In this document: positions 9,363-17,043 of the stretch, piece by piece
Position numbering within the stretch: position 1 is the first letter of the stretch
Layout: every line of letters begins with the position of its first letter
Assembly (NCBI GenBank): GCA_045599005.1
Contig: JAZRVF010000006.1
Coordinates: 1 to 64,000 of the forward strand
Direction: 5' to 3'
Source of the DNA: Treponema_I sp045599005
Lineage (GTDB): Bacteria; Spirochaetota; Spirochaetia; Treponematales; Treponemataceae
Length of the DNA: 64,000 nucleotides
Notes under the pieces: model-generated
Told to the model about the DNA's origin: nothing
The model's database searches: none
Seen by the model: only the letters and a program-made list of their open reading frames with translations
Translations under genes and position numbers: made by a program

Positions 9363-10430
9363 ATGAAAAAAGCAGTTTCAGCACCCTTTACAAAAGGCGT
9401 AAACTTTTCCAACTGGATGGAGCACCGACCTGCTGACCAGATTGACACCGAAGCCTATACCAGAACAGATTTTGAAAACATAAAAAAATTGGGCTGCGAT
9501 GTTGTCCGCATTCCGATTCATTTTGAAAAACTTTGCGGCCCCGCACCGGATTTTGCAATTCCTGCAAAAATCATGAACCTTCTGGACAAAATTGCACTTT
9601 GGGCTGACGAACTGAAGCTTCATGTTATCTTTGACTTCCACAATGCCACAAACACTGATTCATTCACTTCCCCGGCAGTCGAGCAGATCCTTACATCCGT
9701 ATGGACCCAGATGGCAGAACATTTTGCCGCCGCAACGGATTACCTTGTCTTTGAGCTGATGAATGAACCCCACGGCATAGAAATCCCAGTATGGAACCGG
9801 ATTATTGAGCGGGTTTTCCACTGTGTCCGGAAAATTGACACAAAGCATTACATTATTGTTGGCGGTGCCGACTGGAACAGTTTTTCCGCAATGAAAACCC
9901 TGCCGGACTTCAATGATTCCAAAATCATTTACACATTCCATTTTTACGATCCCCACACTTTTACACATCAGGGCGCAGGCTGGTGCCACATGGAACGTGT
10001 GACAGGCATTCCCTTTCCCTACGATGCCGCAAAAATGCCGGAACCGCCTGCCGATGCCACCGAATACGAACTGGAAAAGTTCAGAAACTACCCACAGGAA
10101 GGCACGCTGGAAAAAATGCAGCAGTTTTTTGATCAGTACGTAGAATTCAGCATTGAACGGAACGCGCCCGTCTATTGCGGTGAATTCGGCTGTTTTGCGC
10201 CCTTTGCCAAACCGGAGGAGCGGGTCAACTGGTACAGAATCACGGCAGAGGCACTTGAAGCAAGAAACGTTGCCCGCACCAGCTGGGATTACTTCCATGC
10301 CTTCGGTATTTTTGACTATTCTAAAATCCGCGGCCTCCCCATGGAAGAAATCCGCAACTACAAATGGAAGTTTCCCGAAGACCTTAACCGCGACATTGTC
10401 CGTGCCCTCAAACTGAACCTGCCGGAATAA
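9363..10430 (+). CDS. GH5 family glycoside hydrolase (endoglucanase-like), cytoplasmic
   Basis: 355 aa. The ATG at 9363 is chosen because CGGAGGA stands 5 bases before it; the frame extends to 9288 but without support. The TIM-barrel signatures of GH5 are present: VRIPIHFE (about 48-55), IFDFHN (89-94), the acid/base Glu135 in FELMNEPHG, and the nucleophile Glu274 in YCGEFGCF. It hydrolyses beta-1,4 linkages in glucans or related polymers. There is no signal peptide, so it probably acts on imported oligosaccharides. Its last 60 bp recur at 14793-14852, and it lacks a terminator, whereas the second copy has one. Confidence 0.9.
   Translation: MKKAVSAPFTKGVNFSNWMEHRPADQIDTEAYTRTDFENIKKLGCDVVRIPIHFEKLCGPAPDFAIPAKIMNLLDKIALWADELKLHVIFDFHNATNTDSFTSPAVEQILTSVWTQMAEHFAAATDYLVFELMNEPHGIEIPVWNRIIERVFHCVRKIDTKHYIIVGGADWNSFSAMKTLPDFNDSKIIYTFHFYDPHTFTHQGAGWCHMERVTGIPFPYDAAKMPEPPADATEYELEKFRNYPQEGTLEKMQQFFDQYVEFSIERNAPVYCGEFGCFAPFAKPEERVNWYRITAEALEARNVARTSWDYFHAFGIFDYSKIRGLPMEEIRNYKWKFPEDLNRDIVRALKLNLPE
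10371..10430 (+). repeat. direct repeat, left copy (3' end of GH5 gene)
   Basis: The last 60 bp of the GH5 gene match 14793-14852 at 55 of 60 positions, the first 29 being identical. The differences fall mainly at third codon positions (V, R and E codons unchanged; one Ala to Gly), so both copies were once under coding selection. Confidence 0.85.
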
Positions 10431-10445
10431 AATTCTCTTTTTACG

Positions 10446-10580
10446 GGCGTTCCCTTCCATTCCGCTGACGCTTCATTTCAGGTCAGGCTTTCCGCACTTC
10501 CGCGTCTTCGCGCTCCATTCCTTCACTTCGTTACGGAACGCCTCCGGCGGTGCTACAATCCTTAACGCGGGTTTCAGTTT
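10446..10580. repeat. repeat-like GC-rich intergenic block
   Basis: GGCGTTCC (10446-10453) and GGAACGCC (10535-10542) are inverted around a block rich in TTCCGC, CTTCACTTCG and TCCATTCC words, with no usable reading frame. It looks like a dispersed intergenic repeat, but no second copy is in the window. Confidence 0.35.
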
Positions 10581-10611
10581 GTTAGCGTCAGGAGAAAATA
10601 ACCTCCATGAG

Positions 10612-10761
10612 TCAGGCGAATTGAGCGGTGGCCTGGGTGTAGTTTTCGGAGATTAACTGTTCGTATGCTTTGTCATACTCTTCCTGGGGGAACTGCTTTG
10701 CTGTGCAGGATATTATGAGGAAAGTTAGCGTTAGGGTTAAAATGAGCAAATACTTTTTCAT
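10612..10761 (-). CDS. 49-aa lipoprotein ORF, probably a truncated gene
   Basis: Starting at the ATG at 10761, the ORF begins MKKYLLILTLTLTF and has a clear lipobox ending at Cys19 (IISC). It continues QFPQEEYDKAYEQ... and stops after 49 residues. The post-Cys part looks like the first helix of a TPR-type repeat cut short. It lies just inside the duplicated GH5 tail, where a truncated gene is expected, and has only a weak GGTGGA upstream. It could be a real small lipoprotein; truncation seems likelier. Confidence 0.5.
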   Translation of the reverse strand: MKKYLLILTLTLTFLIISCTAKQFPQEEYDKAYEQLISENYTQATAQFA

Positions 10762-10965
10762 GATAAATCAGGCGATTCCACCTATCAAAAAAACATACTA
10801 TGAGTTTAAAGATAAAATCCATTTGTTCGCTCCAGTATAATTAAACCGAAAGAACTAACTTTATGATAAAAAAAGTTACCGAATAAAGTAAGAACATTGA
10901 AGAAACAAGAATAACTTTCTTCTTAAAATGATTGATAAAATCCTTCCTTATAATTGTACACCGCA

Positions 10966-11081
10966 GAAAGTTTCAACTTTCGAGGATGTTCAATTAGTTC
11001 GCGAGAGCGAACACGTTTAATTAGTGTTTTCTTGGAAAACACAAGTTAAATCAAACGACGCTATTTCGGCGTTTGATTTAA
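10966..11081. repeat. array of four consecutive distinct hairpins
   Basis: Four perfect palindromes follow one another: GAAAGTT-TC-AACTTTC (10966-10981), GTTCGC-GAGA-GCGAAC (10997-11012), GTGTTTTC-TTG-GAAAACAC (11024-11042) and TTAAATCAAACG...CGTTTGATTTAA (11046-11081). They are separated by similar AT-rich joints of the form GTTYAATTA. The rest of the 10762-11252 gap shows nothing recognisable. Confidence 0.7.
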
Positions 11082-11252
11082 ACCTTCACTATTTTGTCAA
11101 AATCAGGAATTGAATCCAATCCTGGTACAAATTGCTGGACAACATTTATTCCAGCATAAATCTTTGTGATAGAAGGATAAGTTTTCTGCACAAAAATCTG
11201 TTTACCAAAATTACAGCCAATTATCCCTGAACGACACAACAGGCATCTTTAT

Positions 11253-12758
11253 CTACTCATTTGAAAACAAGTCATCCAGAGTAACCACTGAATATCCTGA
11301 TAAATCCTTAAGCTGTTTTTCAACGCCTGAAGACACACCATTTTTAGAGAAAATTATGTAAGATTTATTCTGCTGCATAACACACAATGCTGAATCCTGC
11401 AGATCTTTCAACTGCTTTTCATCGAAAGGGTCTTCTGTGTACTTACATTCACAAATAACTGCATTTTCATCATCAATCGCTAATAAGTACGTCCGGTCAA
11501 GGCACGCTTTGCTTTTCACCTTGACTCGTCCGTTTGGCGAGTTGCTAGAAATTATCAACTCGCCATCTATCTCTTCCTGTTTTTTTAGAACAGGATTATT
11601 TCCCCACCAGCGGCCAAGATTTTCAGCAAAGAAAGTCATTTTTCCATTATAAAATTGTTCCTTTAGATAAGTCTCACAAATCTGTTCAAAACGATGCTCT
11701 ATGAATGTATTCAGTTTTACCTTTGTAAGTTCTTTTTCATAATACATCTCTGGCGATATAAGTCCATTCAGCATATTCTGATGTTTGAAAATGAATGCAA
11801 AGTAAAAAGCAAAATAATTATCACTTATAGAATATAAAGTATTTCTACTCTTCTCTTTTTCTCCACATGGAACTTCTTTTTTTATGAATCCAAGATTTAT
11901 CAGAACATTGATATATTTTGCAATTTTGGCGGCATCTTCTCCAACCTTGTCCCTAATCGTATTAAAAGTCGATGCACCAGCATTTATTGCAAGCATAATA
12001 CTTTTATAAAAATGAGTTTCCTTAAGTTCCATTCTTAACAGCGTCTCTATTTCATTAAAAAGGTATCCTGTTGTCGAGAGACAGTTTTTTATTACATTCT
12101 CTTTGATTGTAAGCCTGTCATCAAATAAAGAAAGATAAAGTGGGATTCCACCAAGTATGGAATAAGCTGTTAATGCTTCTTCATTTGAATAATGAGGAAA
12201 GAACTCCCGGGCTTCCTTATATGTAAATGGCAGAAGTTTAAGTTCGGATGTTTTTCTACCGTAAAGAGGTTTAGTTGAATCATCAATAATTTCTTCAATT
12301 ACAGATACCTCTGAACCACATAAAACAAGAAATATATTTTTAAATTTTAGAATTTTATCAATTGCATTTTGAAGACCAGAATCATATGCGGGATTTGAAT
12401 TATAAAGATATGTAAACTCATCAATTATAAGAACAAGTCTGTCTTTAATTTCTGTAGTTTTTAAAAATGAATAAACATCATTCCAGGTTGTAAAAGAATT
12501 AAGAAAGTCTCCGACTTTTAATACACGATTAAGCTCCTCACAAAAATTCTGAACATTGTTCTTTTCAGAGCCTTTATCGCCAGTAAAATAAACAGTATTA
12601 TCTGAATGAAGTTTTGCAAAATGTGACAGAAGATATGATTTTCCGACTCGTCTTCTGCCATGAAGAATAAGCATTTCAAATTTATTTGAGTCATATAGTG
12701 ACTCCAGCAGAACCATTTCTTTCTTTCTACCTAAAAAGATTTCTTTGCTCTTAAACAT
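11253..12758 (-). CDS. archaeal-type ATPase with DUF234 C-terminal domain
   Basis: 501 aa. The N-terminal half is an STAND/AAA-like ATPase (PF01637): a Walker A GRRRVGKS at 34-41 and a Walker B-like VLIIDEFTYLY near 120. A winged-helix-like middle is followed by a DUF234 (PF03008) C-terminus that includes a nuclease-like CECKYTEDPFDEKQ stretch. These proteins are often found in accessory islands of archaea and anaerobic bacteria, and their role is unproven. The start has a GGAG Shine-Dalgarno six to seven bases before the ATG. A perfect palindrome lies in its leader region. Its AT-rich composition differs from the flanking core genes. Confidence 0.85.
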   Translation of the reverse strand: MFKSKEIFLGRKKEMVLLESLYDSNKFEMLILHGRRRVGKSYLLSHFAKLHSDNTVYFTGDKGSEKNNVQNFCEELNRVLKVGDFLNSFTTWNDVYSFLKTTEIKDRLVLIIDEFTYLYNSNPAYDSGLQNAIDKILKFKNIFLVLCGSEVSVIEEIIDDSTKPLYGRKTSELKLLPFTYKEAREFFPHYSNEEALTAYSILGGIPLYLSLFDDRLTIKENVIKNCLSTTGYLFNEIETLLRMELKETHFYKSIMLAINAGASTFNTIRDKVGEDAAKIAKYINVLINLGFIKKEVPCGEKEKSRNTLYSISDNYFAFYFAFIFKHQNMLNGLISPEMYYEKELTKVKLNTFIEHRFEQICETYLKEQFYNGKMTFFAENLGRWWGNNPVLKKQEEIDGELIISSNSPNGRVKVKSKACLDRTYLLAIDDENAVICECKYTEDPFDEKQLKDLQDSALCVMQQNKSYIIFSKNGVSSGVEKQLKDLSGYSVVTLDDLFSNE

Positions 12759-12772
12759 AATTTACTCCAAAG

Positions 12773-12794
12773 TAATTTACTTTAGAGTAAATTA
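12773..12794. promoter_or_regulatory. palindromic operator-like site upstream of the ATPase
   Basis: TAATTTACT and AGTAAATTA form perfect 9-bp arms around TTAG. AGTAAATTA occurs again immediately before the ATG, and on the minus strand a TATAAT-like box overlaps the palindrome. The arrangement suggests a repressor site over the promoter. The gap 12795-13089 otherwise shows nothing supportable. Confidence 0.45.
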
Positions 12795-13089
12795 TAATAC
12801 AAAATATGATTAATTCAATCCCCTATTTTTAATATGCCGTAGGATTTTCAATGACAGGATTTATAGTGTACATTCTGTCTGCTTATACGCTAGAAATAGT
12901 GTATTTTTACTAAGGAACAGCCAAAATTCGATAAAAATCACAGAAATTTTGATTTTCGTCATTATTCATGCGTTAGAGTCGTTTTTCTTGCTAAGTTGTC
13001 AAGTCAAGGGCAAAATATTTTTCAATTTACGGTTAAAAACAGTTAAATGCCGATAAAACCATAAATCTTATTAAGCAAAGAATTCACAC

Positions 13090-14550
13090 TCACACATAAA
13101 CTTTTGACGGATTTGACAGGTATTTAACAGGAGTTTCTGTTCTGTTCTCCAGTAAATAGCCGGCCGCAACCAGATTTCCAAGTACTTCCGTTCTAAAATA
13201 TGTTGAAGCTTTTATTCCAAGATAATCCGCAATTTCTTTTGCGGAATGTTCTTTCTTAAAGCAATAAGAAAGAATTTTCAGATCATTTTTGCCATCCAGC
13301 AAACCTTCAACATGAACATCCGGAACTGAGTCTTCATCAATAATTCCGTAATTAAATGTGAGGTTTGGTAGCACAAGTGTAAATGAATTACCAGTTGAGG
13401 AAATATATGGCTTAAACGCTTCTCCCTTTCCTGCATAATCCTGTTCAATTTTATCGAACCCTGACCCTTTTGATTCCATATAACGGCAATATTCAAGGAC
13501 AGAACATATTACTTCATTTCTGCGGCGAGGAATTATTGAAGAAATGTTTTTTTCTTTTTTCAATTCCTTTACACCAAGCAAGGCTCCCGGAGAAGTAATT
13601 TCAAGACGGTCCTTAAACATGTTGATTTCTATCTGGCTTCCATTCATAAAATAATTGCGATGTGCAACTGCATTTACAATTCCTTCAGTCACAGAGCGGG
13701 CAGGATATGAAAAATAATCTACACGCTGATTTGCTTCCTTTTTGAACCCATTTACAGAATGATTCTGAATAAATTGTGTCGCAAAAGTTATTGAATCAAA
13801 AATATTTCCTGAAAAATCTTCAGATGCAAGAATCAAAGAACTTCCTTTCGTAAGCTCAGGCCAAAGTGTACAGGTTATTCTTGTTCTTTCTTTTTCATAA
13901 TTATCCTTAAAAAGCAAGGCACCTTTTGAAAGATTTCTTTCATTATCCATAAAACCAATGGAAATCAAGGCTTTTTCAGTCAGTTCAACTCCTGTTCTTT
14001 CCTGGTACAATGAAAACAGTTTTGAAAATTCTGAAATCTCAAATTTTTCATCAGTAAAAGGCTGATCAAAAGGATTATTGTCACTCAAAAGAACCATGTC
14101 ACGAATTTGTTCTGAGGTTGCTAAAACTGAGTTTCCATAATTTCTGACATAAATACCAAGAAGGTTTTCTTCATGAAGTACAACTGGAAGTAATTTGCTC
14201 TGTTCAACAATAACTTTTAATATATACCGGGTTTGCGAAGTTTCATTTATGGCGATTGAATCAATTTTGTATTTGATTGAAGGTTCAAGGCGTTGTTTTA
14301 TCTGGCGATGAATCATCAGAACAATTTTATCGGCAGTATCATGATCAAGAGAAACAACAGTGTGGCTTTTGTTTTCAACACCAATATATAGAGTTCCGCC
14401 TTCAGTATTTGCAAAGGCTGCTATGGTTTTCAACCAGCCTATTTCCTTTACCTTGCCTGAATCTTCTGATTTTCCTTCTTCAATAATTCCCTTGAATTCA
14501 TTTCTTGCATCTTCAATGTTTAATCCTGGTATCAAATCTTCCAATAACAT
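13090..14550 (-). CDS. AlbA_2 (Schlafen-like) domain ATP-binding protein
   Basis: 486 aa. An AlbA_2 domain (PF04326) occupies about residues 1-140, with the signature FANTEGGTLYIGVEN. A GHKL-like ATP-binding segment follows around 290-390 (GIVNAVAHRNYF, EITSPG, then RNEVICSVLEY and MESKGSGFDKI), and the protein ends in a winged helix (HSAKEIADYLGIKASTYFR). Such proteins are treated as transcription regulators or helicase-related factors, and Schlafen-like relatives are found in defence islands. It has a GAGG Shine-Dalgarno. A second member of the family, with different sequence, is at 18767-20347. Confidence 0.85.
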   Translation of the reverse strand: MLLEDLIPGLNIEDARNEFKGIIEEGKSEDSGKVKEIGWLKTIAAFANTEGGTLYIGVENKSHTVVSLDHDTADKIVLMIHRQIKQRLEPSIKYKIDSIAINETSQTRYILKVIVEQSKLLPVVLHEENLLGIYVRNYGNSVLATSEQIRDMVLLSDNNPFDQPFTDEKFEISEFSKLFSLYQERTGVELTEKALISIGFMDNERNLSKGALLFKDNYEKERTRITCTLWPELTKGSSLILASEDFSGNIFDSITFATQFIQNHSVNGFKKEANQRVDYFSYPARSVTEGIVNAVAHRNYFMNGSQIEINMFKDRLEITSPGALLGVKELKKEKNISSIIPRRRNEVICSVLEYCRYMESKGSGFDKIEQDYAGKGEAFKPYISSTGNSFTLVLPNLTFNYGIIDEDSVPDVHVEGLLDGKNDLKILSYCFKKEHSAKEIADYLGIKASTYFRTEVLGNLVAAGYLLENRTETPVKYLSNPSKVYV

Positions 14551-14788
14551 AAAGCAACCTCAGATTTACTTTACCATGAATTAAAACAACAGTGAAGCAG
14601 AATGCAGTAAAACTTCACTCCACTTCACTGTTTACTTTAGTACTTCACACGTATTTATTAGTGCAATTTAACTGGCAAAGTTCAGATAGCCATCGCCGAA
14701 ATGCATTGCTAACCCGTTACCATCACCGGAAGAGTACTGACAACAAGACCAGTAATGGCTTGTGCCAAACTGACTTCCGCCTGCCTTT

Positions 14789-14852
14789 GAAATTTCCCGA
14801 AGACCTTAACCGCGACATTGTGCGCGGGCTCAAACTGAACCTGCCGGAGTAA
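14789..14852 (+). pseudogene. remnant of a GH5 gene 3' end (right direct-repeat copy)
   Basis: Only the final codons, from KFPEDLNRD through LKLNLPE and a stop, survive. Sequence just upstream has no GH5 similarity, so the homology begins abruptly at the Lys codon. An ATG-initiated frame from 14592 runs into it but is a chimera with no other support. Unlike the complete GH5 gene, this copy is followed directly by a terminator, which was probably the original end of a GH5 transcript. Confidence 0.8.
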
Positions 14853-14853
14853 A

Positions 14854-14888
14854 AAAACAGCCGGTCCTCAAAACGGATCGGCTGTTTT
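14854..14888 (+). terminator. rho-independent terminator after the GH5 remnant
   Basis: AAAACAGCCGGTCC (14854-14867) pairs with GGATCGGCTGTTTT (14875-14888) through 14 positions with one G-T pair. The A/T flanks make it usable on both strands, so it may also end the minus-strand AlbA_2-side or lipoprotein-side transcripts. Confidence 0.8.
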
Positions 14889-14898
14889 ATGAATCTTT

Positions 14899-15351
14899 TC
14901 AGAATTTCTCACACTTATATATCCCACGGGGTTTTGACACCCCATTTTCAGATGTTGAAAAATCATAATATAATCCCGTTCCATCAGGTTCAATTACAAA
15001 GCAATATCGATATTTTGAAGAACCATCTCTTTCATAAGAACCCCAATCCCATCTTAAATCTAAACCTTGTCGAGAAAAATATGCTTCTTCTCCAATAGTC
15101 CCGTTTTCGTATAGCACAAAACCAATATTGTTCGATCGAAAATATCCAACCTGAATTCTTACTTCCTCAATAAAATCATCATAATTATATTTATCAACAA
15201 CATACCATCTTTCACATCCACCAAAATCTTGCTCATTTACTGCATACCCACTAATGACCAAATCTCTATTCTTTTTAGTTGGCATTGATGCACAAGATGT
15301 AAAAATTAACAAAACAAAAATTAAGCCTAAATAAAAAAATCTCTTATTCAT
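14899..15351 (-). CDS. hypothetical lipoprotein
   Basis: 150 aa from the ATG at 15351, chosen over the upstream start at 15366 because GGAGAG lies about 10 bases before it. MNKRFFYLGLIFVLLIFTSC is a lipoprotein signal with Cys20. The mature part has no recognised domain and is rich in Tyr, Gly and Trp, ending YDFSTSENGVSKPRGIYKCEKF. It lies 18 bp after the methyltransferase stop and may be carried with that operon. The function is unknown. Confidence 0.75.
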   Translation of the reverse strand: MNKRFFYLGLIFVLLIFTSCASMPTKKNRDLVISGYAVNEQDFGGCERWYVVDKYNYDDFIEEVRIQVGYFRSNNIGFVLYENGTIGEEAYFSRQGLDLRWDWGSYERDGSSKYRYCFVIEPDGTGLYYDFSTSENGVSKPRGIYKCEKF

Positions 15352-15369
15352 AATCTTTCTCTCCAATTT

Positions 15370-17043
15370 TTATGTAGAAAATCTTACTTTTGCTTGAATT
15401 TCTACTTTTTCTATTTCTCCTTGAATTTTAGTAAACAACAATGGATAGTCAATTTCCAATTTCTTTATATCTTCCAATTTTTCTTCAAAAATTTTTCGAT
15501 TTTTTTTGCTTGCCAATTTTTTTAAAGTATGCGGTAACAATTTTATAAATCGTTCTGCATTTGCTTTATTAGTCCTTACAATGCTAATCAATTCGTTAAT
15601 TTCTTCTTCTTTGGTCAAACAAGCACATTTATCCAAAACAGAGCATAATTCTATAGTTTCTTCTGTTGTTAATTCATTTAAATTTTCAGGACTTTTTAAA
15701 ATAAAATAATTATCAGACTCAATAATCAATCTTTTATCATTTAATAAAAAATCAATTTTCCCATTCCTAATCAAGTTTTCTCTTCTCAGTTTAGCTTCTG
15801 AGAATTTTTGTTTGAATGTTAAAAATAATTTTTTTCTAGCAACAATTGCATTAATATCATTCAATTCTGTTGTTTTTGATTTTTGTTTTGTGTCTACACA
15901 TAAAATGAATTCAATATTAGTATTTTTTCGTTGATTACTCTGTTTTCCGCCTCTATAAGTAGTATATTCATTTGTTACAATTGTAGTTTTTCCCCTTGCC
16001 ATACATATTTCCCGCATTTTATCAAAAGGAATAATTCCATCTGTACTATAACTGATTAAAATAAAATGAGCATCTAATTTATTTATTAAATCCTTAAAGG
16101 CCATTTCTGCTTCAGTTTTGTAACAATAAGAAGATCTCGTATTTACCCAATCATGACGGATGCCAGCTTTTTCTTTTAATTCTCCTTTTGCATTCTTTTC
16201 TAAGGGTACAGGAATTTTATCCCACTTTGCAATTGTATTGAGCATATGATAATTACTTCCATACTGATGCTGATTGTATGGAGGATCCAAATATGCAATA
16301 TCTATACCCTCAATTTTTTCTGCTAATTTGTTTGCATCTTCTTGATAAATATGACATTCATAATCAGAATCACACAAAACTGGTTCATGTAGAGATATAG
16401 GGGTTAAAATTCTTGTCAGAGCATCTTTACCGTGACCACCAAATTCTTTATGGCATGCCTTAAATACACCAGATGTATTCGTATGAGTTGCAGCTTCATA
16501 GATAAGTTGTGCAATTAGTAAGTTTCTTATTTTTTTTACTTTTTCCGATTTAGAATTCCCTGGATAATTTTTTTCAATATAGTTACGAATCTTATCAATA
16601 GCTAAAGCATTTTTACGAGTATAAAATAATCTTTCAGTTTTATAGTTTACTTTATCAATATCCTCCTCTTTAGGAGCATAATACTTTGCAATGTATTGAT
16701 TTTCTTCTTCAGGCTCAGGCAAAGTGTTTATTTTTTTGATTAATTCTTTGAATTCCTTTTCAGACCCAAAAAGATGTTTTATATCTTTCTTATTTATTGT
16801 TAAATACGCCGTGTTTATAATCTTAGAATATAATTCCCAATCATTAGTAAAAACCTCAAAATTTAACATTTTAGCAAATCGAGAAACAACTCCACTTCCA
16901 GCGAAAACATCAAAAAACTTTATTCCAGACTTAATTTCAAGTCCCGTTGTTTCTATTGCCTTATAAATAAGTTTTAGTAATTTTCTTTTATTCCCAATAT
17001 ATGCAATTATTTGTTCCGTTAAATAATCAGTATCAAAGTCCAT
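15370..17043 (-). CDS. D12-class N6-adenine DNA methyltransferase (type II RM)
   Basis: 557 aa. It transfers a methyl group from S-adenosylmethionine to adenine in a specific DNA site. The SAM-binding motif FDVFAGSGVV is at 44-53 and the catalytic DPPY at 253-256 (YLDPPYNQHQYG), in the order of D12/alpha-class enzymes. The last 200 residues are helical and charged and could help in site recognition. The gene overlaps the putative endonuclease gene upstream in TAATG, so the two are translationally coupled. The recognition sequence cannot be inferred. It is strongly AT-rich. Confidence 0.9.
   Translation of the reverse strand: MDFDTDYLTEQIIAYIGNKRKLLKLIYKAIETTGLEIKSGIKFFDVFAGSGVVSRFAKMLNFEVFTNDWELYSKIINTAYLTINKKDIKHLFGSEKEFKELIKKINTLPEPEEENQYIAKYYAPKEEDIDKVNYKTERLFYTRKNALAIDKIRNYIEKNYPGNSKSEKVKKIRNLLIAQLIYEAATHTNTSGVFKACHKEFGGHGKDALTRILTPISLHEPVLCDSDYECHIYQEDANKLAEKIEGIDIAYLDPPYNQHQYGSNYHMLNTIAKWDKIPVPLEKNAKGELKEKAGIRHDWVNTRSSYCYKTEAEMAFKDLINKLDAHFILISYSTDGIIPFDKMREICMARGKTTIVTNEYTTYRGGKQSNQRKNTNIEFILCVDTKQKSKTTELNDINAIVARKKLFLTFKQKFSEAKLRRENLIRNGKIDFLLNDKRLIIESDNYFILKSPENLNELTTEETIELCSVLDKCACLTKEEEINELISIVRTNKANAERFIKLLPHTLKKLASKKNRKIFEEKLEDIKKLEIDYPLLFTKIQGEIEKVEIQAKVRFST

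Larger units (their letters stand above)
10431..14852. mobile_element. AT-rich segment between duplicated GH5 3' ends (putative insertion)
   Basis: The 4.4-kb segment is bracketed by the two GH5 tail copies, is clearly poorer in G+C than its surroundings from about 10.76 kb onward, and carries an ATPase gene and an AlbA_2 gene. Together this looks like an element integrated at the 3' end of the GH5 gene that restored the reading frame with its own tail. No integrase, transposase or terminal inverted repeats are visible, so the mechanism is unknown and a recombination between homologous GH5 loci is an alternative. Confidence 0.45.

Noticed and set aside
9660..10460. 266-residue open frame on the minus strand
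   Set aside because: It lies wholly antisense to the GH5 gene, has no Shine-Dalgarno or family match, and arises from the codon bias of the plus-strand gene.
10966..11081. CRISPR array
   Set aside because: The repeating units are palindromes of different sequence, not identical repeats with unique spacers, and no cas gene is present.
12851..12913. 20-codon hydrophobic ORF with an AGGA before the ATG between the ATPase and AlbA_2 genes
   Set aside because: It could be a small membrane peptide, but one short ORF in an AT-rich gap is expected by chance and there is no independent support.
14592..14852. 86-codon ORF ending in the GH5 tail
   Set aside because: Only the last 21 codons have meaning as a GH5 remnant; the first 65 are unrelated, AT-rich sequence with no ribosome site.
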